From: Lycium barbarum | Taxonomy: Eukaryota; Streptophyta; Magnoliopsida; Solanales; Solanaceae | Assembly (NCBI RefSeq): GCF_019175385.1 | Contig: NC_083344.1 | Coordinates: forward strand, 6,424,965 to 6,488,964 | Direction of reading: 5' to 3' | DNA: 64,000 nucleotides | Part shown: in pieces, positions 12,234 through 23,047 of the stretch | Layout: each line of letters opens with the position of its first letter | Position numbering within the stretch: the stretch's first letter is position 1 | The notes under the pieces: generated by a model | Databases searched by the model: none | What the model was told of the DNA's origin: nothing | Seen by the model: only the letters and a program-made list of their open reading frames with translations | Position numbers and translations under genes: made by a program

Positions 12234-15200
12234 CTAGTATACGTACCCGCGCGATGCGCGGACCGTTTTAAAGAAAAAAGGAGCAGAGAAAGATAATATA
12301 AACATATGTATATGAACTACGTGTGACATATTTCAGATTTTATATTCTCATTTTTTTTTTTGAGACCAATCTTATTACAGACTAATATTGTCTATGGTGT
12401 ATATGTAGCTACTACTGCTTAATTACAGACAATTTCTTTAGACAGTATACAATCTTTTATACTCCAGAGGCTAATATCACAATAAGATGATGCAATACAA
12501 ACTTGACGATTATTGTGGACGTACTCTGAAAATAAAGGAATTGAATTAAAAGCGACTATTGTGGATGGACTCCAAACATGTCTTTAATAATATTTTTTCC
12601 TTTTTCTTTTTTGCACTTCATTTTTTTATTGTGAACCTTCTATAAAACACATTGCCTCCAAGCTAATGAGACCGAAACCAAAACAAAGTATAGAACGTGA
12701 TTAAAAAAAACAGAAAAAGAAGGTCACTGTTAAGCAGAGATGTTATGCACCATAAACATGCATATACGAAGGGCGATGACTTCCAATTCTCTTGCAGCCG
12801 CCATTGATTCGTAGTAATTATCTAGCCATAGAAGCTTTACACAATAGATTATTATCAAACTAATTATTCATTATTCCATACACGTACACATAGTTAAAGG
12901 AAGTAAAAAGTTTAGAAATTTACAATGATACATGACGATACTGGTGAGCGATTAAACATGGTAGAAGTGATGGCATCCAATTACTGTAATTTTGAAGTGG
13001 TAATATATCTGTGACTCTGCACAAATAGATAATAATGTACAAATGGTTTTGTCCTTCAAGTGCAAATTACTACTTTCGTGAAATTTTTGTTTCATAGAGT
13101 CTTTTTTTTTTTTTTTCACCCCATTTAGGAGGATTTATAGTGTTTCCACACTTCCCCTCCAGTGTGACTCGAACCCAGGACCTACCGGTCGTGGGTGGAG
13201 GTGCTTAACCACTGAGCCATCCCTCACTTGTCTTAGTATATTCTACCATTTTTATTTGATTCCCTTTCTATCAATAGAACAATGTGTATTGTTAATATAA
13301 TTTTTATAGTTAAGTTATATTTTTGAAGGACACGAAAAGAAAAAAAAAATATAAGATTGATTCCCAATTTCAGAAACGTTACCATGTAATAATTGATTTT
13401 GGAGCCTCCCTTTTGTGTAAATCTTGCAAAAGCAAATGTCAAGTTCTCCATATCCAAATCTAGCATAGCTGCAAGAATTTGTGTAAATCTTGCAAAAGCA
13501 AATGCCAATTTCTTCTGCTTCCTCGTGATGCCTGAGAAAAAATAACAAAAGTTAGACATGCATTTTATGGTTCTTTTAGAAAAGATTTATGTTCAGGTCT
13601 GTCTTATCCAATATCACTAACATTATCACACATAAAATATTTTAGATAAATTTTTATCCTTCAACTTTAGAAACATCTCAAATTCAAATAAATTTAAGTT
13701 TTTTATATCATTAATGCAATAAATTCATTCAGATAAACAAAGTTTAAAAGTTGATATTGAAAAAAAAAAAAACTATGCTTTATCGATATTATTATTCATT
13801 CTTTACACCTGTACCAGATGCTCTATCAAAGATTGTATGCCGCCAGTAAAGTTCCATCCTAGCAAACTATAGACACAACATCAACAATAGATAAGTGAAT
13901 AAATAAAATAATACCGCATTAATTCATAAAGTATATATATAAAAAATTTAAAGTTACTTATATCGAAAGAAGCTCTCTTTTCATTCATCCAATTAAACGA
14001 CTCATAAAATGGATTCAATTACTTGAGATAATTAACCACATCAAGACCCTCCGTGTTTTCTATAATTTAACAGCTAGAGCTATTATTAATTAAGTATAAA
14101 TATTTTAAAGAGTGTGTTTATGTTCTTCAACCAAACAGGAAACCACTTAAATCAAAATAACCAAAATAAATTATAGATGATATAATAAAGCTCAACTTTG
14201 GAGTTGAAAAAAATATAATTATCCTTAATTACATACAACACAGTCATATGGCAATTATGAATATTGCACAAAGAAAGAAAGGTTAAAAAAATTATTTTTC
14301 AATTAACGGTAACAATTTATTTTTCAAAATTTCAAAGGAAAAAAAAAAGAATTCATCACCACTGCTTCACTGGGAAAGGAAATCAAGCTCTTTAAAATTT
14401 CAGCCATAAAGCACAGTTTAAAATATTTGATCTTTGTAAGCCTCTCCTTCTGTTCAGCCTGCCGATACCATATTTCCTAGCATTCAGTCAACTCCTGCAA
14501 CTGATTTCTTATTTAATTTCATCATTTCTATAATCTAGTGACTGGCAAATGCCTAAAATATCAAAATGCATTGGTGGTAAAGATCATATAAACAACTTAA
14601 ACTTTCAAAATAACAATGCCTACCTAATACCTATTGATCAGACACTGCAAGGACAAAAAATTTCATCACATTATACACAAAATCAGATTGTACCTGAGTC
14701 TGCAAAAGGATTGTTGACGCACGAAATCAACACTCAAAAAATCTGAAACAAAAAAAAAATGAATTTTGTTTTTAGCAATATCCGAAAGTGCTAATGTGCT
14801 TGTGTATTTGAAGGTGTCGATGCCTTTAATTGTGGTGTAGTGCAAAAAAAATGGACGTGGACATGCATCCCCAAATCCATGCTCATCTCGGAGGTTCATA
14901 AGAACACTCTTGTGAGGAAGAAAAAATAAGAGATTCAACAGTGGATGCGCTTCATTCACCCATAAATTAAACATCGTGCATCTATAATTTTATTAAAATA
15001 TGTGTCAAAAGTTACTAACCAACTTACCATACAGAGAGGGATGCAAACTGTTTACTTCGGTACAAGCAAAATTAATCTAGCCTTACATTAGCAAAATTGT
15101 GATTATTGTTGTAGTTCGACTCCTTTCTCAGGTAATTGTGCAGTTACTAACATGTGGTAACCGGTGACACTCCTTTTTTTATTTTTATTTTTTTATACAA

Positions 15201-15509
15201 AAAAAAAAAGTATTTGTCCCAATTAGAAAAAAGGGGACGTAGGGCGTTTTGATGCATGAAGCGGAGTTAGTGGGGAATTGTCCACTAATCCATCGTGCAG
15301 CACCTAACTTCCCTCGTATGAAGGAAGAACTGCCTCGTTTTCTTTAGATATCCTTTTTTGTGTATTTTAAGTTTCTTCAAAGTTAAATTCAAATTCAAAA
15401 GTATTAACTAAATAACTAATTTTTGTCCTAAACTAACACCTGACATTTTCCTACGCTGCCACTTGTCAAAATCCTAAACCAAACTATCCTCTTTTTAATA
15501 ATATATAGA
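12234..15509 (-). mobile_element. Non-autonomous Helitron, 3276 bp, in the copia 3' LTR
   Basis: Read on the minus strand, it begins TCTATATATTATTAAAAAGA (from 15509). It ends with a GC hairpin, CCGCGC-AT-CGCGCGG (rc of about 12249-12263), followed about 11 nt later by CTAG (rc of 12234-12237). The host bases are A and T, and no target duplication is present; these are the Helitron hallmarks. The flanking LTR sequence joins cleanly across the insertion (GGAGAAA to TATTAGAG). I see no Rep/helicase frame, so it is non-autonomous. It carries an antisense SINE at 13102-13226; otherwise it holds AT-rich DNA without recognisable genes. Confidence 0.85.
13102..13226 (-). mobile_element. tRNA-derived SINE
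   Basis: On the minus strand the element reads GGATGGCTCAGTGGTTAAG (A box TGGCTCAGTGG) and then GGGTTCGAGTC (B box), ending in a poly(A) tract (the poly-T at 13102-13116). The internal RNA polymerase III promoter plus A-tail identifies a tRNA-derived SINE. It lies inside the Helitron, so it was either carried with it or inserted later. Confidence 0.75.
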
Positions 15510-16290
15510 TATTAGAGTTAGTGACTTTGGAATCAAGTCACTTGTTCCTAAACCCGTCAACCGGTTCGGTTAAATCGGTTAAAACCGGTAACCGGACCGG
15601 TAAAACCGGAACCGGTAGAACCGGTTAACCGATTCCGTTTAACCGTTTAAAAGGTTACCGGTCCGGTTCCGATATTTTTGAAACCGGAACCGGTTAAACC
15701 GGTAAAATCGGAACCGGACCGGTTAAACCGGTTTAACCGGTGAAATTAAAAAAAAAAAATAGTCGTTGGGCCTGTCCATTAATGGACCGTTGGCAACGGT
15801 CCATTTGCAAAAATGGTCGTTGCCAAACGGTCATAAAATTATTTTTTGGCCCCCCAACCCCCCAAACTTTTTTTTAACACTTTAACCCATCCCCCACCCC
15901 TATATAAACCCTTCTTCATTTTCATTTTAATTCACACCAATTCACTCTTCTTCATCTTTCTCTCAAATCTCAATCTCTCAATTATAGTCACTTTGTAATA
16001 ATTAGCCACAAAGTCCTATTATAGTTTCAACTTTCAATTATTAATTTTGCAATTATAATATTGTTGGTGGAGTTGGTGATTTTGCAACAATCTGAAGTAG
16101 CTTTGGTGGATTTGCAATTCTAGCCGCCTTCACTTTGTTGGAAATTAATCCGGCAATTTGGTACCTTCGTTCCAACTCTATCTTTATTTTTTGCAATTTA
16201 ATTCTAGCAATTTATTTTTCGCAATTTAATTCTAGCAATTTAATTTGTTGTAATTTATTTGATTGTGATTTAAATTAATTCTATTTAATA

Positions 16291-18570
16291 ATGTCAAAGA
16301 GATTAAGACGTGGAGCCGGTAGTAGTAGTGGTATTGTTAGGGGTAGGCTTAATGAGGAAACATTTGTGGAAGAAACACCTAATTTAGGTATTGATGTTGG
16401 TGGAAATAATCCACTTTTAGGTCATGAGGCAATGCAACAACATTTTACTGACACTTTTAATGAAGACTTAGATGATGATGATGAAACACAACCCCCCGAA
16501 AATCCCATAGGAGATACATGTCCTGCACAATCACATACACAAGACAAACCGCCTAGAACTCGTAAGCCAACAACTAAAGTTTGGAAATTTATGACTAAGA
16601 ATAGGGAAAATCAATCAGCTACATGTACCCTATGTGAACAAGTATTTAGTTTTAAGCAAGGAACTGGTAAGGATGGTGGAACGGGTACACTAAATGTTCA
16701 TATGAGAACCAAACATATGGATGTTTGGGGAGAGCAAACGAGTTCAAATGTGTGTGGGGGGGGGGGGGGGGATTCAAATGACGATAGACCCACGAACCGG
16801 TAGAAATTTTAAGTATGACAAGAAAAAAGAGCGTGTAGAAATAGCTAAAATGGTAGCTTATGATTGTTTACCATTTTCCTTTCCCTCAGGTGTGGGGTTT
16901 GTTACTTACATTCAACGTTGTTATAATCCGTTATTTGAGGGTATTCCTGGAAGTACTTGTAGAGCCGATGTTATAGATTTGTTTAAAAAATATAGATTTT
17001 ATTTGCGCCATGTATTTAATTCTTTAAATTGTAATGTTTGTCTTACCGCTGATTTGGGTCTTAGTCTTAACAAGTTAGATTTTTTTGCTATTACATGTCA
17101 TTGGGTTGATGACAACTGGGTTATGCAAAAAAGAATTATAGCTTTTTTATATGATGAAGGAAAAGGTCGTCACGATGGAAAATTTTTAGCCGATTCAATG
17201 TCTACTATTATGAGATTTTTTAACATTTATAGAAAAATACTTTGTATTGCTTTAGATAATGCTTCTAATAATACAAAGGCGATAGGTCTTATAAAAAGAG
17301 AACTAAACCCTCCGCTAAGAAATATTTTTCATGTAAGATGTAGTTGTCACATTTTAAACTTAATTGTTAAAGATGGTCTTGTGCATTTTGAAGATTCTGT
17401 TCAAAAAGTTAGAGATGCGGTTGCGTTTCTTTTTTGTAATGCTAATAGGGGAAGAATTAGAGATTTCAAGAATGCTTGTGTGGAAAATAACCTTAGACCT
17501 AAGAAAATTCAAGTAGAAATTGAGACTAGGTGGAACTACACTTACATTATGCTACAACAAGCATATGAGTATAGGATTCCCATACAACAAGTTCACAACA
17601 AAAATAATACTGATAGTGATGATTGGTTAAATTATTCGCATTGGGAAGATGTTAAAGAATGTGTTGAACTCTTAGAATTTTTTTATAATGCAACTCTTGC
17701 TTTTTCTAGACAATTCTATCCCACGGTAATCAGAATTTTAGCCCACTTAGCGGAAATAGCTAGAGTTTTACAAGAGTATAAATATAAACCCGGTTATCAA
17801 GTGGCTATTTTTGAAATGATAATCAAATTTAAGAAGTATTTTTTTCCCATCCAACTTTATTTATATTGGGTTCTCTTTTAAATCCTTGTTTAAAAGTGTC
17901 TTATACTAAAAATTTGGTTAGTCAAATTTATACATTTTTAGAAATTGAAGAAGGAGTTCAACCATCTTTAGCTGAAGCCGAACTCGCTATTGATGATGAG
18001 TTTAGAAACGTTTTTACTCATTATTCTAGTTTGGAAGAACGTGCTACACCCGTTGCTCCACGCCCTACTACTTCTCAGAGTAGCAAAAAGGGCTTGTCGG
18101 GTTTAAAAGTTTTGCACTCACGGCCAACTTCTTCTTGTACTGCAAACTTTGATGAATATAACTTTTATTTGATGCAGCCAAACGTGGATATCAAGGAACT
18201 AGATGACTTGGACGTCTTAGCATGGTGGAAGAAGTACAAGGCAAGTTATCCGGTACTTTCAAGAATGGTTCGAGATATCCTTACGGTTCAAGTATCAACC
18301 GTGGCTTCGGAGAGCGCATTTAGCCAAGGAAGACAGCAAATTGGAGACCATAGACATTCATTATCCGGCTTTAGCTTGCAAGTACTAGTGTGCATTCGCG
18401 ATTGGATTAGATCGGAGCGACGCAACCAAAACTTAGAAGCGGAGGAAGGCGAAGAGGAAGAAATTGAAGATTTGATAGCTAGTGGACCAGACCAAATGGA
18501 AGACTTTGAAGATATTTCCATGACCGAATATGATATGGGGGAAATTAACGAAATGGTTCAAAATTCGTGA
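16291..18570 (+). pseudogene. hAT transposase (BED zinc finger, RICESLEEPER-like), two frameshifts
   Basis: Segment 1 (16291-16803) encodes an acidic N-terminus and a BED finger: C-x2-C (CTLC), then HMRTKH, from about residue 110 to 145. It leaves frame in a run of 16 G at 16756-16771. Segment 2 (in frame from the G run to 17881) carries the RNase H-like core, including LTADLGLSLNKLDFFAITCH, the LDNASNN block and RCSCHILNLIVKDGL. A second shift near 17840-17880 leads to segment 3 (17866-18570). That segment has the hAT dimerisation domain: LDVLAWWKKYKASYPVLSRM and STVASESAFSQG. The domain order is complete, so the element was autonomous recently. One shift lies in a slippage-prone homopolymer. 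Confidence 0.88.
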
Positions 18571-18860
18571 TTTTATTATTCTACTATTTTTGTACAACTC
18601 ATGTATTATTTGCAAGTTAAAAAAAACTACAACTTGCAAATAAATGTTATCCAAGAATGAATAAAATATATTGTTCATTGAGCTTTCTTCTATTTACTTG
18701 TGTTCATATTTTTACTTTTATTAAGTTAGGAATATACCTAAAATATACTAAGAATATACTTAAATTAAAAACTAAAAAGTTATATATTTGAAAAATAACT
18801 AAAATATACTAAGAATATACTTGTAATGTATAGTATACTTTAAGTATAACTTAAACATAT

Positions 18861-18864
18861 ATAC

Positions 18865-18921
<57 letters not shown>

Positions 18922-19046
18922 GTTATACATATATATAAGCTATATATAACTTAAACATATTTATATATATTAAGTTATATAACCTAAGTATATTGATACA
19001 TATATTGATATATATATAAGTATATTCTTACTATATTTTAGGTATA

Positions 19047-19089
<43 letters not shown>

Positions 19090-19131
19090 AAGTATACTAT
19101 ATATTATAAGTATATTCTTAGTATATCTTAG

Positions 19132-19174
<43 letters not shown>

Positions 19175-19460
19175 GTTATACATATATATAAGCTATATAT
19201 AACTTAAACATATTTATATATATTAAGTTATATAACCTAAGTATATTGATACATATATTGATATATATATATATATATATATATATAAGTATATTCTTAC
19301 TATATTTTAGGTATATATATGTGTGTATACGTATATTCTGTATTGCTGACTTGCTGTTAGCCTGTTAGTCAGTAAATATTTAAACTTTACTTATAAACTT
19401 GTATAACATATGTAAATATACCTACAATATACTAATAAATACTATAATATATATATATAT
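18861..19460. repeat. (AT)n microsatellites inside the hAT element
   Basis: Long uninterrupted TA tracts occur near 18870-18920, 19045-19085, 19135-19170 and 19260-19290. They are separated by a ~280-bp unit containing TTAAGTTATA that is itself repeated, beginning near 18840 and again near 19120. Confidence 0.8.
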
Positions 19461-20096
19461 ATATATATAATACAAAAAACAAAAAAAAAACATGTTTTGG
19501 ACACTTTGAACGGGACCGGTTCCGGTTTGAGGTTTTAAACCGGTAAATCGGAACCGGTTAAACGGTTCCGATTTTTTAACCGTAAACCGGCCGGTTCCGG
19601 TTAAACCGGTTGCCAGGTTTACTTGTTCCCTATAAATATAGAGGTTCTCCTTAATTGTAAATCAATCCCTCAAGAGAAATAAAGATATCTCCTCTCTTTT
19701 CTCTTTCTCTACAATATTTTTGTTCTTGTTTTATTATTTTATATCATTCCCCAAATTTTTAATTGTCTTCTTTCTCTTACTTGTTCCATTTTCAACTGCA
19801 TCAAATCCTCTTGGTAAATCTCATAAGATCCCTTAACATACTTGTTTGTTTACTTTTGCGTGTTAATTATTTTTTCTGTTATTAATTTAAATCATTTTTG
19901 TGTGTGTATAATAGGTGCCTCAAATGATGGAGCAAAGCCATTTTGCTTCAAGCAGTGTACACCTAAGTTTACAGAGGGGCAATGCAACATTGAATGTTTA
20001 TGGCAAGATTTTGAATATGGAAAATGTGAATTTCATAACAGAATTCCTAGTTGTTGTTGTCACGGAGACTCTAATGTACGAAATATCCATATTTAG

Positions 20097-21186
20097 CATA
20101 ACAATAATAATAAAATATATGAGGTAATGGATGGAGTTTATTTCCCTTTCTTTAATTCAAAGATGATCATTATTCATTCTCCTTCCTTTACTTTTTTCTG
20201 CCAGAATTTGGAGATTACCATAATGTAAATAGTATATTAGTAATTCAAAATATAATTTTTTTTGGTGATTAACTGCAAAAGAAAATAAAGATAAAAAATA
20301 GTTTCTGCATTTAAATAATTTACACATTCATAAGCATGCAAGCGTCAGTGAGCGCATGTGTAATGAAAAAGAGTACTTTTAGCGAGGGTTACCTTGTTAT
20401 TCAAGAATCTTATTCTTTCGATCTAAGAGATGATTATTGTTCACAAAAATAAAAAGCATAGAAGTATAAAATGATTTTTTATTTTTGTAATTCCAGATGA
20501 AAAACATATCGTTTCAAAGATCAAGGGTTTTTGATACATGCTTATGCATGACTAAAAACACAATCGGCCCTGAAGTCTCCAAAACCTTTTCCAATTATTA
20601 AGTTGGAAAAAATTTAACGTGATGTTTTCTCTGTCAAATAATATTTTTTTTCCATATATATAAACTATATTTAAATTTCCATGCTTGATATAATCGTATT
20701 ACATAAAAGGAATAGTTGGATCTAGATTTTATTTAATCTAATAATTGCCCTGTCGAGAAAATTTTATTTTAGGACCGATAATAGATCCTTTCACTTTCAT
20801 TCACTAGAAGCTCCACTTCAAATTATATAGAGGGTGAACGGACATTGCAATAAAATTGTTGGGATAAAATAGTCATTGAAGAGAGAGTAAAACAACTAGC
20901 CATTGCAAAGGAACTGTACAAAGTCAAAGAATGTGGAGAGTATTTTTGTAAACACAATTTTTTTTTTAAAGAAATTATGCAATACATGTTATTTTTAATA
21001 TACCAAATCAAACAATGAATGAGAAATAATATTAACATAAATAATGCAAGAATAACTAATTCCAGGAGTGTCTTATTTTTCTTTTTGGTCTGTCCCAAAA
21101 GGAGTATCTCTTAAATCACTAAGTTTTGCTCAAGCATCACAAAAAGTTACCAAACGATCCCTTAAACTATACTAGGCAAAATTGCT
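20097..21186. other. Intergenic, 3' flank of DEFL copy 2
   Basis: 20097-20380 parallels the 3' flank of DEFL copy 1. The remainder is AT-rich with no gene that I can recognise. Confidence 0.5.
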
Positions 21187-21442
21187 ATTCCCTCCGTCTC
21201 AATTTATATGATGTAGTTTGACTGGACATGAAATTTAAGAAATAAAGGAAGATTTTTAAATCTTATGGTTTAATTTCTGAATCTTATGGTTTAAAACAAG
21301 TCAAAAATATTTGTGTGGTTATAAATCATCTCGTTAAGCGTAAAAGGTGAAGTTTGAAATTAAATTATTGCCAAATAAAAAAACGTGTCTTTTTTTGGAT
21401 CTGACTAAAAAAAGTGTGTATATAGATTGAGACAGATGAAAT
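21187..21442. mobile_element. Stowaway-like MITE
   Basis: The left end TCCCTCCGTCTCAATTTAT is complemented at the right end by ATAGATTGAGACAGATGA. The inside is non-coding and ~255 bp long, typical of Tc1/mariner-derived MITEs. Confidence 0.65.
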
Positions 21443-22104
21443 AAATATTAAGGGCCAAAGGAAAGCACTTCCAACATGAATTGCATAATTGTAAGAGGAG
21501 GAAGCTTATTTACATAAATACCCTCCAGCTTATTTAGCGTCGAACTCACTACTCAAAGGTATCTTTGTAATTTTCATTATGTTATCAAGAAATAATTAAT
21601 CTCAGTATTATTATTTCACCATCTCACAGGGACAATATCAATTTTTTTTTTCATTTTTTTTACGTGGATTTCCCTTTAAAGGCACTAATCTTTAATTTTT
21701 GGCCCTCAAATTATGGGTCTTTAATTTTCCCTTCGCGTTAAAAATTTATGGGTTCAGGATTCAAACCCATGTTCAGTCAAAAATAAAAATAATAATTCAC
21801 AAGATAAAATTTTGGATTCGCAACACAAAGTTTTGGATTCAGACTCTACCTTAAGGTAGCTGGCTTATAAGGTAGAGTTTTGGAGGCAAATTCTGCCTTA
21901 CTAATCCAAACTCTACCTTATCAATCTTTTTAAAATTTTTGATTGAGTGGAGATTAGAACTCGAAACCCATAAATTTTTAGGTGAAAAATAAAAATTAAA
22001 GACCAACAATTTAAGGGACAAAACTTACCGACTACCCGGTCAATCGTGCAAATTGTCCAATTTTTATTCCTTGTCCAACATACCAAAAGACCCCTTAAAT
22101 TATA

Positions 22105-22372
22105 CTCCATCCGAATAAAAAAGAGAGTCCACTTAGCTATTTACACACTTTTTAAGAAATTACTCACTTTAAGAAAAAAATATATAAATTTATTAAACTA
22201 CCCTTAATTAAATAGACATTAAAATTTAATTACATAACATTTAATAAGAGCAAATATAAAAATATAAAATTAATTATTTTTTAATTTAATAAGTGGACAC
22301 TTTTTTTTTTTTTATGACCCGATTAAAAAAAAAAAAGGCAGGTGACCACTCTCTTTTTTGATTCGGAGGGAG
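22105..22372. mobile_element. Stowaway-like MITE with TA target duplication
   Basis: The termini are CTCCATCCGAATAAAAAAGA and, from the right, CTCCCTCCGAATCAAAAAAG. TA lies on both sides (22103-22104 and 22373-22374). It is 268 bp and lies 170 bp upstream of the SKI2 start codon, so it could influence that promoter. Confidence 0.8.
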
Positions 22373-22541
22373 TACTAGGCAAAAATGTTAAATATTTAGG
22401 TCCAAAACAAGGTAAGCAAAAAACTAAATAGAAATTTAACATCCCGCGGAATATCGCCGGAGATATTAATACGCTTGTTTTGGAACATGTTGAAGAATCA
22501 AAACTGAAAGTGAAGAAAGAAGCATTAATTACAGAGAGACA

Positions 22542-22676
22542 ATGGATCGGATAGTAGTAGGCAAAGAACTATCGTATAGAATAGGGTTTACTGGACACAG
22601 TGGACACCTTACGATTGAGCCTCTTCCACCTGTTCAACGTGATACTCCTCTCAATCAGATTCCTGACTTCATTTTG
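22542..22676 (+). CDS. SKI2: SKI2 exon 1
   Basis: Residues 1-45, from ATG to PDFIL, phase 0 at the donor. This is the conserved plant SKI2 N-terminus. The last ~20 bp and the donor are duplicated twice downstream. Confidence 0.9.
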
Positions 22677-22999
22677 GTATAAGCTTTTTCTCCTCTCAAT
22701 TATATTTCCTTGGACATTAGAGTTGTGAAATTTTGGTAAAAAAAATAGTACTCCCTCCCGTTGTGTTAGTTTAACTGGGCACGGAGTTTAAGAAATAAAG
22801 AGATAATTTTTTTGAATCTCGTAGTCTTACATTGAGATTCCTGACTTCATTTTGGTATAAGCTTTTACACTCATTTCATTTTTCTCCTCTCAATTATATT
22901 AAGTGGCTGTTTCCACATAACTATTGTGAAATTTTAGAAAAAAAAAAATAGTGCTCCCTCCTGCTGTGTTAGTTTAACTGGACACGGAGTTTAAGAAAC

Positions 23000-23047
<48 letters not shown>

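Larger units (their letters stand above)
15549..19621 (+). mobile_element. hAT DNA transposon, 4073 bp, nearly complete
   Basis: The ends are inverted: TAAACCCGTCAACCGGTT on the left against TAAACCTGGCAACCGGTT from the right. The 8-bp TSD CTTGTTCC occurs at 15541-15548 and 19622-19629. Dense AACCGG/ACCGGT subterminal repeats fill about 15549-15750 and 19510-19620, as expected for hAT transposase binding sites. It encodes a BED-finger hAT transposase (16291-18570) broken into three frames. Long (AT)n tracts lie between the gene and the right end. It sits in the copia 3' LTR, inserted after the copia arrived. Confidence 0.93.
6993..19746 (+). mobile_element. Ty1/copia LTR retrotransposon, degraded, hosting a Helitron and a hAT
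   Basis: The 5' LTR is 6993-7195 and the 3' LTR is 12186-19746. The 3' LTR is interrupted at 12234-15509 and 15549-19621. Its three pieces (12186-12233, 15510-15548, 19630-19746) sum to about 204 bp, matching the 203-bp 5' LTR. A 5-bp TSD, TTCCC, occurs at 6988-6992 and 19747-19751. A purine tract CCAAGGAGGAG precedes the 3' LTR. The 5' LTR begins TATTATAAAT where the 3' LTR has TGTTATAAAT, so one end is mutated. Internal sequence 7196-12185 is mostly non-coding, with pol traces near 10560-10800 and at 11780-11943. It contains an odd series of short hairpins (see findings). Confidence 0.9.
6982..20096 (+). pseudogene. Defensin-like (DEFL) peptide gene copy 2, split by nested transposons
   Basis: The start codon and 11 bp of exon 1 remain at 6982-6992. 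The rest of exon 1 resumes at 19752-19813 after a 12.75-kb insertion flanked by TTCCC on both sides. Exon 2 is 19915-20096. With the insertion ignored, both exons are open and splice in phase 1 as in copy 1, so the insertion is the only lesion seen. Exon 2 keeps the same eight-cysteine pattern, including the terminal CCC, and ends in a longer tail (GDSNVRNIHI). It differs from copy 1 at many residues, so the duplication is not recent. The natural transcript would have to cross a copia element, a Helitron and a hAT element, so I call it inactivated. Confidence 0.85.

Noticed and set aside
13140..13226. tRNA gene on the minus strand
   Set aside because: A and B boxes are present, but the sequence continues into an unrelated body and poly(A) tail and does not form a cloverleaf. 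It is a SINE.
14549..14974. Reading frames of 65 and 102 codons in the Helitron
   Set aside because: Low-complexity AT-rich composition, no recognisable domain, and they overlap on opposite strands.
18860..19290. Origin or regulatory meaning of the long (AT)n tracts
   Set aside because: Simple microsatellite expansion within a hAT element; nothing else supports a function.
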